This document shows positions 7,888-16,408 of a DNA stretch of 64,000 nt, piece after piece (position 1 is the first letter of the stretch; the number at the start of each line of letters is the position of its first letter). The notes below the pieces were generated by a model. The model ran no database searches and was not told the origin of the DNA. It saw only the letters and a program-made list of their open reading frames with translations. Where the stretch lies: the NCBI GenBank assembly GCA_038530555.1, contig JBCBCN010000011.1, positions 1-64,000 on the forward strand, read 5' to 3'. The DNA is from HKCCE3408 sp038530555. Its GTDB lineage: Bacteria; Pseudomonadota; Alphaproteobacteria; Rhodobacterales; Rhodobacteraceae. The translations under genes were made by a program, and so were the position numbers.

Positions 7888-8376
7888 ATGTCTGAAATCG
7901 CAGCCACAAACCGCCCGGACCCTGACCCGGACCCTGGGGCCGCCCGCAAGGAACGCTTGTCGCTCTTGGCAAAGGCACCCGCCGATCAACTCACTGCGCT
8001 TTGGGCCGCATGGCTGGGCGACGCGGAGCCGCCCGGGCATTCCATCCTGCGCGGTCCTGAGATCGGAGCGGTGATGGTGCGCGGGCGGGCAGGGGCCGTG
8101 GGCGCGCCTTTCAACCTCGGAGAGATGACTGTGACGCGCTGCACGATCCGGCTTGCATCCGGCGCGGTTGGGCACGGCCATGTCCAGGGACGCAACCCCG
8201 ACGCCGCCCGCATCACCGCCCTGATCGACGCGCTTTGCGAACAGGGCGAGGTCAGCGCGCTCGAGACCGCGATCCTCGCGCCTCTGCGCGACGCGGCTCA
8301 GGCAAACAGGGCGGCGCGCGCCGCCAAAGCCGCGGCCACGAAGGTCGAGTTTTTCACGATGGTTCGGGGGGACTGA
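7888..8376 (+). CDS. phnG: PhnG, C-P lyase core subunit
   Basis: PhnG is one of the four subunits (PhnGHIJ) of the carbon-phosphorus lyase core complex, which builds ribose 1-phosphonate triphosphates and cleaves the C-P bond. The first usable ATG with a normal PhnG beginning (MSEIAATN) is at 7888, giving 162 residues. Upstream in-frame codons to 7810 look non-coding. Family features are RKERLSLLAKAPADQL near the N-terminus, the GEMTVTRCTIRL strand and the GHGHVQGR segment. It opens the operon and its stop overlaps the phnH start (TGATG). Confidence 0.88.
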   Translation: MSEIAATNRPDPDPDPGAARKERLSLLAKAPADQLTALWAAWLGDAEPPGHSILRGPEIGAVMVRGRAGAVGAPFNLGEMTVTRCTIRLASGAVGHGHVQGRNPDAARITALIDALCEQGEVSALETAILAPLRDAAQANRAARAAKAAATKVEFFTMVRGD

Positions 8377-8975
8377 TGATCGATAACACGCATTCCGACG
8401 AGGCCTATCTTGACGGGGCCTATCTTGAGGGCGGTTTCGGCGATCCGGCGCGCGACGCCGCGCGCGCGTTTCGCGCAGCGCTCGACGCGATGGCCCGACC
8501 CGGAACGCTGACGAAAATGTCCGGCGTCGCGGCCCCCTCGCCATGCTCGCAGGCCGCAGCGGCGCTATTGCTGACGCTTTGCGATGACACGACGCCGATC
8601 TTCCTGGCGCCCTCCCACGACAATGATGCCTTGCGCGGCTGGATCACCTTTCACACGCGCGCCCCGATGGTGGGCCCGAGCCATGCCATGTTCGCCTTAG
8701 GCACATGGGACGCGCTGCAGCCGGTGGGGCAGTTCCAAATCGGCACGCCCGAATATCCTGACCGCTCGGCGACTTTGATTGTGGAGCGGGACGCGCTCAG
8801 CACTGTCGGCGCCACGCTCCGCGGTCCCGGCATCCAGGACAAGGCCGCCTTGAGCCTGCCCGAAACGGCGGCCTTTCAAAAGAACCGGCGCAAATTCCCG
8901 CTCGGCTTTGATTGCTACTTCACCTGCGGCGACCAGCTGGCCGGTTTGCCGCGCAGCACGATTGTGGAGGATTGA
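8376..8975 (+). CDS. phnH: PhnH, C-P lyase core subunit
   Basis: The ATG at 8376 overlaps the phnG stop and gives 199 residues, the normal PhnH length. The sequence contains the family's FRAALDAMARPGTL near residue 30, a cysteine-rich CSQAAAALLLTLCDDTTP stretch, and the FPLGFDCYFTCGDQLAGLPR C-terminal region. PhnH is an inactive PLP-transferase-fold protein that forms part of the PhnGHIJ core. It is followed three bases later by phnI. Confidence 0.88.
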   Translation: MIDNTHSDEAYLDGAYLEGGFGDPARDAARAFRAALDAMARPGTLTKMSGVAAPSPCSQAAAALLLTLCDDTTPIFLAPSHDNDALRGWITFHTRAPMVGPSHAMFALGTWDALQPVGQFQIGTPEYPDRSATLIVERDALSTVGATLRGPGIQDKAALSLPETAAFQKNRRKFPLGFDCYFTCGDQLAGLPRSTIVED

Positions 8976-8978
8976 GCG

Positions 8979-10070
8979 ATGTATGTGGCTGTAAAAGGCG
9001 GCGAGCGGGCCATCGACAACGCCCATGCCTGGCTGGCCGAGGAGCGCCGGGGCGACACGGACGTGGCCGAGATGAGTCTCGCTCAGATCCGTGAGCAATT
9101 GTCGCTGGCCGTGGGTCGCGTCATGGCCGAGGGCTCGCTCTATGATCCCGATTTGGCCGCGCTCGCGATCAAGCAAGCCCGTGGCGATCTGATCGAGGCG
9201 GTGTTTTTAATCCGCGCCTACCGTACCACTCTGCCGCGTTTCGGCGCGTCCGCGCCGGTCGAGACGGGGGCGATGATCTGTGACCGGCGCATCTCAGCCA
9301 CCTACAAAGACCTGCCGGGTGGCCAGGTTCTCGGCCCGACTTTCGACTATACCCACCGCCTGCTCGATTTCGCGCTTGCTGCCGAAGGGCTGGAGCCAGA
9401 GGCCGCGCCCGAGACTGCGGTGGAGCCCGCCGAGGTGCCGCATGTGACAGAGTTTTTGGCTCAGGAAGACCTGATCCAGCCCGAGCCTGAGGGCGAAGAC
9501 ACGCCCCGCGACCTAACGCGGGAGCCGCTGGAATTTCCCGCTAGCCGGCCCTTGCGGTTGCAAGCGCTGACCCGCGGCGATGAGGGCTTTGTCCTGTCGA
9601 TGGCCTATTCCACGCAGCGCGGCTTTGGCCGCAACCACCCCTTTGTGGGGGAGCTGCGCATCGGGGCGGTGCCGGTTGAGATGGAGATCCCGGAGCTGGG
9701 CTTCGCGATCGAGATCGGGGAGGTCGTCTTGACGGAATGCGAAACGGTCAATCAGTTCACCGGCTCCAAGTCTGAGCCACCGCAATTCACGCGTGGCTAT
9801 GGCCTGGTCTTTGGCCAGACGGAGCGCAAGGCGATCTCGATGGCGCTTGTGGACCGGGCGCTGCGCTGGGAAGAGCTGGGCGAGGACAAGGTCGGCGCTC
9901 CCGCCCAGGATGAGGAGTTTGTGTTGTCGCATTCCGACAATGTGCAGGCGACCGGCTTTCTGGAGCATATCAAGCTGCCCCATTACGTCGATTTCCAGTC
10001 CGAGCTGGAGCTGATCCGCCGCCTGCGCCGCGAAGCCATGGCAGGCGCGCATCAGGAGGCGGCGGAATGA
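8979..10070 (+). CDS. phnI: PhnI, C-P lyase core subunit (nucleosidase component)
   Basis: This 363-residue protein matches PhnI throughout, starting MYVAVKGGERAIDNAH and including the RRISATYKDLPGGQVLGPTFDYTHRLLDF region in two parts and LPHYVDFQSELELIRRLR near the end. PhnI, helped by PhnG, PhnH and PhnL, displaces adenine from ATP with phosphonate to form ribose 1-phosphonate 5-triphosphate. A GGAGG ribosome site lies nine bases ahead of the ATG. The stop overlaps phnJ by ATGA, indicating tight translational coupling. Confidence 0.9.
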   Translation: MYVAVKGGERAIDNAHAWLAEERRGDTDVAEMSLAQIREQLSLAVGRVMAEGSLYDPDLAALAIKQARGDLIEAVFLIRAYRTTLPRFGASAPVETGAMICDRRISATYKDLPGGQVLGPTFDYTHRLLDFALAAEGLEPEAAPETAVEPAEVPHVTEFLAQEDLIQPEPEGEDTPRDLTREPLEFPASRPLRLQALTRGDEGFVLSMAYSTQRGFGRNHPFVGELRIGAVPVEMEIPELGFAIEIGEVVLTECETVNQFTGSKSEPPQFTRGYGLVFGQTERKAISMALVDRALRWEELGEDKVGAPAQDEEFVLSHSDNVQATGFLEHIKLPHYVDFQSELELIRRLRREAMAGAHQEAAE

Positions 10071-10963
10071 ACGATCAGAGCTACAACTTCGCCTATCTCG
10101 ACGAGCAAACCAAGCGGATGATCCGCCGCGCGATCCTCAAAGGCCTCGCCGTGCCGGGCTATCAGGTGCCCTTTGCCAGCCGTGAGATGCCGATGCCCTA
10201 TGGCTGGGGCACCGGCGGGGTGCAGGTCTCAGCCGCCTGCCTGACGCCGGAAGACACGCTCAAGGTCATTGACCAGGGCGCCGATGACACGACCAATGCC
10301 GTTTCGATCCGAAAGTTCTTCGAAAAGACCGCCGATGTGGCTGTCACTGAGCGCACCAGCGAGGCAACGGTGATCCAGACCCGCCACCGCATCCCGGAGA
10401 CACCGCTGACCGAGGGCCAGATCCTGGTCTACCAGGTGCCGATCCCCGAACCCTTGCGCTTTTTGGAGCCGCGCGAGACCGAGACGCGCAAGATGCACGC
10501 GCTTGAGGAATACGGGCTGATGCATGTGAAGCTCTATGAGGACATCGCGCGGCACGGCGACATCGCGACGGCCTATGCCTATCCGGTCGCGGTCGAGGAT
10601 CGCTATGTGATGGACCCATCGCCGATCCCGAAATTCGACAACCCTCGGCTTGAAAGCGCGGCGATCCAGCTTTTTGGCGCGGGCCGAGAACAGCGGATCT
10701 ATGCGGTGCCGCCCCATACCAAGGTCGTGAGCCTTGATTTCGATGATTACCCGTTCGACCCGTCCAAAGCGCCCCATCCTTGCGCGCTGTGCGGGGCGGA
10801 GGACGCCTATCTCGACGAGGTGATTACGGACGATCAGGGCGGGCGGATGTTTGTCTGCTCGGACACGGATTATTGCGCTTGCCGCCGCGCGGCGGGGCAT
10901 GTCGGCAAGATGGGCTCGTTCGAGGCCGCCAGCCAAGCCTATGGTGAGGGTGAGGGCGCATGA
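10067..10963 (+). CDS. phnJ: PhnJ, radical-SAM carbon-phosphorus lyase
   Basis: PhnJ cleaves the C-P bond of ribose 1-phosphonate 5-phosphate with S-adenosylmethionine and an iron-sulfur cluster, giving the alkane and a ribosyl cyclic phosphate. The 298-residue sequence keeps the diagnostic cysteines in the spacing C-x2-C-x21-C-x5-C at 239, 242, 264 and 270, plus Cys272. It also has the PMPYGWGTGG segment near residue 43. All four ligating cysteines are present, so it should be active. It overlaps phnI and the next gene by ATGA. Confidence 0.93.
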   Translation: MNDQSYNFAYLDEQTKRMIRRAILKGLAVPGYQVPFASREMPMPYGWGTGGVQVSAACLTPEDTLKVIDQGADDTTNAVSIRKFFEKTADVAVTERTSEATVIQTRHRIPETPLTEGQILVYQVPIPEPLRFLEPRETETRKMHALEEYGLMHVKLYEDIARHGDIATAYAYPVAVEDRYVMDPSPIPKFDNPRLESAAIQLFGAGREQRIYAVPPHTKVVSLDFDDYPFDPSKAPHPCALCGAEDAYLDEVITDDQGGRMFVCSDTDYCACRRAAGHVGKMGSFEAASQAYGEGEGA

Positions 10964-11532
10964 GCGACATCGTCTTCCTCACCCATGCGGAGGTTGAGAT
11001 CGACCCGGCCGTCGCGGTGCCCAATTGGGGCCTACGCGAGATCGGGCGGGCACGGCATCACACGTTCGCCTCGGACCCCGCCCTGGACGGCGTTGCCGCG
11101 ATCTATTCCAGCACCGAACGCAAGGCGATCGAAGGGGCCACGCCGGTGGCGGAGCGGCGCAATCTGCCGCTGACCCAAATGGAGAGCCTTGGCGAAAACG
11201 ACCGCTCGGCCACGGGCTTTCTTCCGCCCGAGGAGTTCTGGCCCGTCGTGGCAGAGTTCTTCGCCTATCCCGAGGCCTCGACCCGGGGCTGGGAAACCGC
11301 CCGCGGCGCGCAGGAGCGGATCGTTGCGGGGGTGCAGACAGCGGTCGCCGAGAGCAAAACCGACGGTGATATCCTGATCGTGGCCCATGGCGGCGTGGGC
11401 GCGCTTTTGCGCTGTCATCTAAACCAACAAAAGATCACCCAAGACGCGGGCCAGCCGCATCCCGGCGGCGGCTGCTGGTTCCGCTTTGGCCGCGACATGG
11501 ACGGCCCCCCAACCGATTGGAGTGTCATATGA
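10960..11532 (+). CDS. Histidine-phosphatase-superfamily protein inside the phn operon
   Basis: The 190-residue product has the phosphoglycerate-mutase/histidine-phosphatase layout. It has an N-terminal LTHAEVE segment at the place of the RHGE motif, STERK (51-55) in place of SxxxR, and VAHGGVGALL with the second active-site histidine at 143. The catalytic His9 is kept, but the preceding Arg is Thr8 and the following Gly is Ala10, so phosphate binding may be altered. It overlaps both phnJ and phnK by ATGA, so it belongs to the operon between the lyase and the ABC subunits. Its substrate is unknown; a phosphorylated ribosyl intermediate or a released phosphoester is plausible from position. 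Confidence 0.7.
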   Translation: MSDIVFLTHAEVEIDPAVAVPNWGLREIGRARHHTFASDPALDGVAAIYSSTERKAIEGATPVAERRNLPLTQMESLGENDRSATGFLPPEEFWPVVAEFFAYPEASTRGWETARGAQERIVAGVQTAVAESKTDGDILIVAHGGVGALLRCHLNQQKITQDAGQPHPGGGCWFRFGRDMDGPPTDWSVI

Positions 11533-12299
11533 CCCCGCTTCTTGACGTCCAAAGCCTTACCAAGACCTATGGCGGTCGGATCGGTTGCTCGGATGTCTCT
11601 TTCGCACTCTATCCTGGCGAGGTTCTGGGCATCGTGGGCGAAAGCGGCTCGGGCAAGTCGACGCTCTTGAATTGCATGGCTGGGCATCTGCCGCCTGACA
11701 GTGGCAAAGTCGTGTTCGACACCCGCGCCGAAGGCCCGCAGGACGTGCTGGCCATGTCCGAGCCCGAGCGCCGGATGCTCGGCCGCACCGATTGGGCCTT
11801 TGTCCACCAAAACCCCCGCGACGGCCTGAGGATGCGCGTGAGCGCCGGCGGCAATGTGGGTGAGCGTTTGATGGCCGTGGGCGCGCGGCATTATGGCCAG
11901 ATCCGCGAACAGGCGGTGGACTGGCTCGAGAGGGTCGAGATTTCCGATGACCGGATCGACGACCGACCTGCCGCCTTTTCGGGCGGCATGCAGCAGCGCC
12001 TGCAAATCGCGCGCAACCTGGTCACTGGCCCCAGGCTGGTCTTCATGGATGAGCCCACGGGCGGCCTCGATGTCAGCGTGCAAGCCCGGCTTCTCGATCT
12101 GATCCGTGGGCTTGTGCGGCGCATGGGTCTGTCGGCGATTGTCGTGACCCATGACTTGGCCGTAGTGCGCCTGCTGGCCGATCGGCTGATGGTGATGAAG
12201 GACGGCCGCGTGATCGAGACGGGCCTGACCGATCAGGTCCTCGACGATCCGCAGGCACCCTACACACAGCTTCTGGTCAGTTCCGTTTTGCAGGTTTGA
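11529..12299 (+). CDS. phnK: PhnK, ABC-type ATPase of C-P lyase
   Basis: The start ATG at 11529 overlaps the previous stop (ATGA) and gives 256 residues. It carries Walker A GESGSGKST near residue 38, the signature FSGGMQQR near 153 and Walker B LVFMDEPT. PhnK binds the PhnJ face of the core complex and is needed for phosphonate breakdown rather than transport. It is followed by a 64-base gap containing two near-identical 15-16 base repeats before phnL, the only real gap in the phnG-N run. Confidence 0.88.
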   Translation: MTPLLDVQSLTKTYGGRIGCSDVSFALYPGEVLGIVGESGSGKSTLLNCMAGHLPPDSGKVVFDTRAEGPQDVLAMSEPERRMLGRTDWAFVHQNPRDGLRMRVSAGGNVGERLMAVGARHYGQIREQAVDWLERVEISDDRIDDRPAAFSGGMQQRLQIARNLVTGPRLVFMDEPTGGLDVSVQARLLDLIRGLVRRMGLSAIVVTHDLAVVRLLADRLMVMKDGRVIETGLTDQVLDDPQAPYTQLLVSSVLQV

Positions 12300-12313
12300 G
12301 CTTTGGCTTCGCC

Positions 12314-12345
12314 GGGGAAAACCACAGATCGGGGAAAACACAGAT
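12314..12345 (+). repeat. Tandem short repeat between phnK and phnL
   Basis: GGGGAAAACCACAGAT (12314-12329) is followed after one base by GGGGAAAACACAGAT (12331-12345). It looks like a small local duplication in the phnK-phnL gap. Confidence 0.5.
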
Positions 12346-12363
12346 TTAGGAAAGGCAGGCGCG

Positions 12364-13044
12364 ATGATTACGGTGCAACTCCTCGTCAAAACCTTCACGC
12401 TGCACAACCAGGGCGGCTCGGTTATCCCGGTCCTGTCCGGCGCGTCTTTCGCGGTGGCCCCGGGCGAATGCGTGGCGCTGACTGGCGAAAGCGGCGCGGG
12501 CAAGTCGACCGTGATGCGCATCCTTTATGGCAATTATCTGGCGCAAGGCGGGACCGTGCGGATCGGCGACGTGACGCTGACCCAGGCCGAGCCGCGCGAG
12601 ATCCTGGCGCTCCGCCGCGAGACGCTGGGCTATGTCAGCCAGTTTCTGCGCGTGGTGCCGCGTGTGCCGACCCTCGAGGTTGTGGCCGAGCCGCTTCTGG
12701 CGCTCGGCGTGCCGGAGGACGAGGCGCTTGAGCAGGCCCGCGTGCTGCTGGGCCGGTTGCGGATCCCTGAAACGCTCTGGTCGCTGTCTCCCACGACCTT
12801 TTCGGGCGGGGAGCAGCAGAGGGTGAACATCGCGCGCGGCTTCGCCCATCCCTATCCCGCGCTTTTGCTGGATGAGCCCACGGCCAGCCTCGATCCGATC
12901 AACCGCGAAACCGTTCTGTCGCTGATCGAAGAGGCCAAAGACGCGGGCGCGGCCATCGTCGGGATCTTCCACGACAAAGGCGCCCGGGCACGGGTGGCGG
13001 ATCGGGAGATCGACGTCTCGGCCTTTGATCAGGTCGCGGCATGA
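12364..13044 (+). CDS. phnL: PhnL, ABC-type ATPase of C-P lyase
   Basis: The 226-residue protein has Walker A GESGAGKST near residue 43, signature FSGGEQQR and Walker B ALLLDEPT. It shows the PhnL-type end with the FHDKGARARVADREIDV segment. PhnL works with PhnGHI in forming the ribose 1-phosphonate triphosphate. An AGGAAAGG ribosome site precedes the ATG. Its stop overlaps phnN by ATGA. Confidence 0.88.
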   Translation: MITVQLLVKTFTLHNQGGSVIPVLSGASFAVAPGECVALTGESGAGKSTVMRILYGNYLAQGGTVRIGDVTLTQAEPREILALRRETLGYVSQFLRVVPRVPTLEVVAEPLLALGVPEDEALEQARVLLGRLRIPETLWSLSPTTFSGGEQQRVNIARGFAHPYPALLLDEPTASLDPINRETVLSLIEEAKDAGAAIVGIFHDKGARARVADREIDVSAFDQVAA

Positions 13045-13583
13045 GCGGGCGGTTCATCGCAGTCGTCGGCCCCTCGGGCGTCGGCAAAGACAGCTTGATC
13101 GACGCGCTCTGCGCGCAGGCCTCTTGTATGGCCCGTGCTCGCCGCGTCATCACCCGCGCCCCTGAGGCGGGCGGTGAGGACTATGAGGCGATCAGCCCCG
13201 CGCTTTTTGCGGTGCGCGCGGCCGCGGGGGATTTCGCGCTGCACTGGCGCGCCCATGATCTGCATTACGGGATCCGTGTCGCGGTGCATCAGACGCTGGG
13301 CGGGGGCCAAGATGTGATCGCGAACCTCTCCCGGTCGGTCCTCGGCAAGGCGGACGCGGTCTTCGAAGATCTGCATGTGCTGCATGTCACGGCGCAGCCT
13401 GCGGTCCTGGCGCGGCGCCTCAAGAGCCGTGGCCGCGAAAGTGGCGGCGACATCCAAAGGCGGCTGGCGCGAAAGGTCCCGCCGCTGCCGGAGGGTTTGA
13501 CGATCACCGAGATCGACAATTCCGGCAAGCTCGAGGAGGCCATGACGGCCGCTTTGCGCGCGCTTCACCCCGCTAAGGTATAA
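13041..13583 (+). CDS. phnN: PhnN, ribose 1,5-bisphosphate phosphokinase
   Basis: The 180-residue protein is a guanylate-kinase-like P-loop enzyme with GPSGVGKDS near residue 11, RVITRAPEAGGEDYEA, and the HWRAHDLHYGI segment typical of PhnN. It converts ribose 1,5-bisphosphate to PRPP, the last step of the C-P lyase route. Its substrate needs prior opening of the ribosyl 1,2-cyclic phosphate, normally by PhnP, for which no gene is seen here. The 3' end overlaps the convergent DUF1045 gene by 19 bases. Confidence 0.88.
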   Translation: MSGRFIAVVGPSGVGKDSLIDALCAQASCMARARRVITRAPEAGGEDYEAISPALFAVRAAAGDFALHWRAHDLHYGIRVAVHQTLGGGQDVIANLSRSVLGKADAVFEDLHVLHVTAQPAVLARRLKSRGRESGGDIQRRLARKVPPLPEGLTITEIDNSGKLEEAMTAALRALHPAKV

Positions 13584-14251
13584 CGATGCACAAGGTGGAA
13601 GAACCCGGCCTCATCCTCTCCCATCAAGGCCAGATCCGGGACCGGCAGAGGCTGTCCGATATGGGGCGCAAAGAGGTCTGCAAGGCTCTCGTGGGCCGCG
13701 TCGAGGATATCCGGCTCCAACGCTCCGCTCAGGGTGATGTGAAAACGAAACTCGTCCATCACATAAGGATAGCCCCAGCGCTGAAGCAGCGCCTCTTGCC
13801 GCTCGCTCAGCTTGGACTTGCGGCGCTTCGCCAGCTCCGCCTCATTGAGCGGCGCGCGAAAGGGATCGAAGGCGGCCACGACAGCCGCGGCAAGCTCAGA
13901 GAGCGCGTGGTTAGGCTGCGCGGGGACAAGCGCGATGAAGCGGCCCAACTTGCGCAACTGCATCTCGGGAATGGTGACCGGGGCCTGGGTTTCGCAGAAC
14001 AGGCTTACCGCGGCGTGAAGCTCCTCCACCGTCTTCCCCTCGGCCAGGCGAAAGGGCGGCTTGATCGTGCCGTGAAGCCCGTATTTGCGCGGCGTGGCCG
14101 TCAGCACCTCGGCGGGTTTCGGCAGGCCGGTAACATCGGGCTGTGGGGCGACTTGACCGGCGGCGGCATCCCATCCAAGCCAGGAGGCGCCGGTTGCATA
14201 AAGACCGCCCTGCGGCACCATATAGAGGCCGTATCTGCGAAATTTGGTCAT
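13565..14251 (-). CDS. DUF1045 phosphonate-operon protein, 2H phosphoesterase superfamily
   Basis: The 228-residue protein matches the family known from phn operons as DUF1045 ('putative phosphonate metabolism protein'). It has the two HxT motifs that define 2H phosphoesterases: LHGTIKPPF with His60 and Thr62, and FHITLSG with His171 and Thr173. Enzymes of this superfamily open cyclic nucleotide and ribosyl 1'',2''-cyclic phosphates. PhnJ releases a ribosyl 1,2-cyclic phosphate, so this is a good candidate for the missing PhnP step; that is inference. It is convergent with phnN and divergent from phnM with only 38 bases between. A GAGGGAGAGAC ribosome region precedes the ATG. Confidence 0.8.
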   Translation of the reverse strand: MTKFRRYGLYMVPQGGLYATGASWLGWDAAAGQVAPQPDVTGLPKPAEVLTATPRKYGLHGTIKPPFRLAEGKTVEELHAAVSLFCETQAPVTIPEMQLRKLGRFIALVPAQPNHALSELAAAVVAAFDPFRAPLNEAELAKRRKSKLSERQEALLQRWGYPYVMDEFRFHITLSGALEPDILDAAHESLADLFAPHIGQPLPVPDLALMGEDEAGFFHLVHRYTLAG

Positions 14252-14289
14252 GTCTCTCCCTCAATTCTCGCAAAAGGCGATAGGTAACG

Positions 14290-15456
14290 ATGCCCAAGGA
14301 TCAAACTGTGATGCCCGAGACCGTGACGCTTGCCAATGCGCGCCTCATTCTGCCGGACGGTGTCAGCACTGGCCGCTTGAGCTTTCGCGGCGGTAAGATT
14401 GTTGAGATCGCGACAGGCGACGCGGTGCCATCGGGCGCAATCGACTGTGAAGGCGACCTTCTGGCGCCCGGCCTTGTGGAGCTGCACACCGACAATCTGG
14501 AGCGGCACATGCGTCCGCGCCCCTCGGCCCACTGGCCGCACAAACCGGCGATTGTGGCCCATGACGCCGAGCTTGCCGCTTGCGGGATCACCACCGTTTT
14601 CGATGCCATTCGCGTGGGCTCCATCGAAAACGAGGGCGGCGTCGGCTGGCGGCGCTATGCGCGCGAGCTGGCCGATGAGGTTCTGGCCATGCGAACGGCC
14701 GGCGCGCTGAAGATCAGCCATCACCTGCATCTGCGCGCCGAGATCTGTTCGGAGACCTTGATCGAAGAATTGGCGCAGTTCGGGCCTGAGGACCGGGTCG
14801 GCATCGTCTCGATCATGGATCACACGCCGGGCCAGCGCCAATTCGCCGATATCGGTCAGTATGAGATCTATATGAAGGGGAAACACGGCCTGAGCGATGC
14901 GGATTTCCAGAGCCATGTGACCATCCGCAAGGCGCTGGGCGCGCGGGTCTGCGCCCCCCATGAGATTGCCGCGGTCGAGGCCGCCCAACGTTTCGGTGCG
15001 ATCCTGGCCAGCCATGACGACACGACCGCTGCGCATGTCGCGAGCTCGGCGACGCATGGCATCGCTCTGGCGGAGTTTCCCACAACGCTTGAGGCTGCGC
15101 AGGCCTGTCATCAGAACGGCATCGCGGTGATGATGGGGGCGCCCAACCTTGTGCGGGGCGGCTCGCATTCGGGCAATGTCTCGGCCGGGGATCTGGCCAA
15201 GGCGGATTTGCTCAATGTCGTCTCGTCCGATTACGTGCCGTCGGCTTTGCTCTATTCCGCGGTCGTGCTGGGCGAGATCTGGGGCGACATGGCCCGCGCC
15301 ATCGACACCGTTACCCATGCGCCCGCCAAAGCCGCAGGCCTCATGGACCGGGGTCAAATCGCCGAAGGCCTGCGCGCGGATCTGGTGCGGTTTCGCTTGA
15401 TCGACGGCGTTCCGGCCCTGCGCGGCGTGTGGAGTGCGGGATCCCGGGTCGCGTGA
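14290..15456 (+). CDS. phnM: PhnM, ribose 1-methylphosphonate 5-triphosphate diphosphatase
   Basis: PhnM removes pyrophosphate from the ribose 1-phosphonate 5-triphosphate made by PhnGHIL, giving the PhnJ substrate. The 388-residue amidohydrolase-fold protein has the metal motif VELHTDNLERH near residue 64, SHHLHLRAEIC, SIMDHTPGQR, LASHDDT and the GAPNLVRGGSHSGNV stretch. ATG codons at 14290 and 14311 are both possible; neither has a strong ribosome site. It is divergent from DUF1045. A second PhnM-like gene lies just downstream on the other strand. Confidence 0.9.
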   Translation: MPKDQTVMPETVTLANARLILPDGVSTGRLSFRGGKIVEIATGDAVPSGAIDCEGDLLAPGLVELHTDNLERHMRPRPSAHWPHKPAIVAHDAELAACGITTVFDAIRVGSIENEGGVGWRRYARELADEVLAMRTAGALKISHHLHLRAEICSETLIEELAQFGPEDRVGIVSIMDHTPGQRQFADIGQYEIYMKGKHGLSDADFQSHVTIRKALGARVCAPHEIAAVEAAQRFGAILASHDDTTAAHVASSATHGIALAEFPTTLEAAQACHQNGIAVMMGAPNLVRGGSHSGNVSAGDLAKADLLNVVSSDYVPSALLYSAVVLGEIWGDMARAIDTVTHAPAKAAGLMDRGQIAEGLRADLVRFRLIDGVPALRGVWSAGSRVA

Positions 15457-15568
15457 ATGGGCAGCGACCCCAGCCGGGCGCTTGGGAGCCCTCATGATTG
15501 ATGACACCGCGAATGCCTTAGGTTGCGTTGGAGTATTTGAGGAAAAATGAAGGGTCATGGCGGGTGCG

Positions 15569-16408
15569 TCAGCAGGCGAGGCCTTGGCTCTTCAAATAGT
15601 CCATCGCGGCGGGAATATCGCCAGCATCGCGCAATTCCAAAACCAGGTGCGGGCGTTGCGGCAGGGCTTGGATCGCGCGGAACACCGCGTGCCAGTTCAC
15701 TGTGCCACGACCGGGTGCCCAGTGCCGGTCGGCAAAGCCATCGGCGTCTTGCAGATGCACATGCGACAGCAGCGCACCGGCATCAGTCACGAAGTAATCC
15801 ACCGGCGGCGCGCCCGTGGCGCAATGGGCGTAATGCGCGTGTCCGGTGTCGATTGAAAGGCGCACATGGTCTGAGCCAAAGCTCTCGGCCAGGTCGCGCC
15901 GCCAGGACGGATCGATGTCCTCGATGTTCTCGATCACCAGGGTCACGCCATGGGCCTCGGCCAAGGCCAAAGCGTCGCCCAGGTTGGCGATCACCCGGGC
16001 GATTGTTGCTTCCGCCGCGGAGGCGGTGGTCCCGACCCTGGGATTGTTTCCAAAATTGTACCAATCCCAGGTTTTGTAGGGGGAATGCATCACCATCTGC
16101 CTGGCGCCGAGGGCCGCGGCGGCCTCCACCGCGGTGACCATGCGGCGCGACAGGATCGGCGCCAGCTCGGGGTCTTTGATGTCAAGCGGCAGGTCGTAGA
16201 ACGGCCCGTGGATGCCCAGCCGTCCGTCGAATTCCTCAAGCTGGGCCTTGGCCTGCTGGACGAGGTCGCGCCAATCGCCCAGCAGACATTCGGGCCGCAA
16301 GAAATCCTGCAATTCGAGATCGCGCTGCCCGTCGATCAGCCAATCGAGATAGTTCGGAAGCTCATCAACAGTCAGGGCCGCGCCGATCCTCAGGGGAAGC
16401 TCAGCCAT
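15569..16408 (-). CDS. Sugar phosphate isomerase/epimerase-like TIM-barrel protein
   Basis: Starting at the ATG that overlaps the second phnM stop (ATGA at 16408), the product has 279 residues. It shows the xylose-isomerase-like metal ligands of the AP-endonuclease-2 family: MVMHSPY, VIENIEDID, SIDTGHAHY, SHVHLQDADG and LVLELRD. These give Glu, Asp, His and Glu ligands for a divalent metal. It is co-transcribed with a PhnM paralogue and so probably acts on a sugar phosphate or phosphonate linked to C-P lyase metabolism. The substrate is not known. An upstream extension of the reading frame to 16528 lies inside the PhnM paralogue and is unlikely. Confidence 0.7.
   Translation of the reverse strand: MAELPLRIGAALTVDELPNYLDWLIDGQRDLELQDFLRPECLLGDWRDLVQQAKAQLEEFDGRLGIHGPFYDLPLDIKDPELAPILSRRMVTAVEAAAALGARQMVMHSPYKTWDWYNFGNNPRVGTTASAAEATIARVIANLGDALALAEAHGVTLVIENIEDIDPSWRRDLAESFGSDHVRLSIDTGHAHYAHCATGAPPVDYFVTDAGALLSHVHLQDADGFADRHWAPGRGTVNWHAVFRAIQALPQRPHLVLELRDAGDIPAAMDYLKSQGLAC

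Noticed and set aside
14248..15558. 436-codon open frame opposite phnM
   Set aside because: The plus strand encodes an intact PhnM with all motifs; this frame has no recognisable domain.
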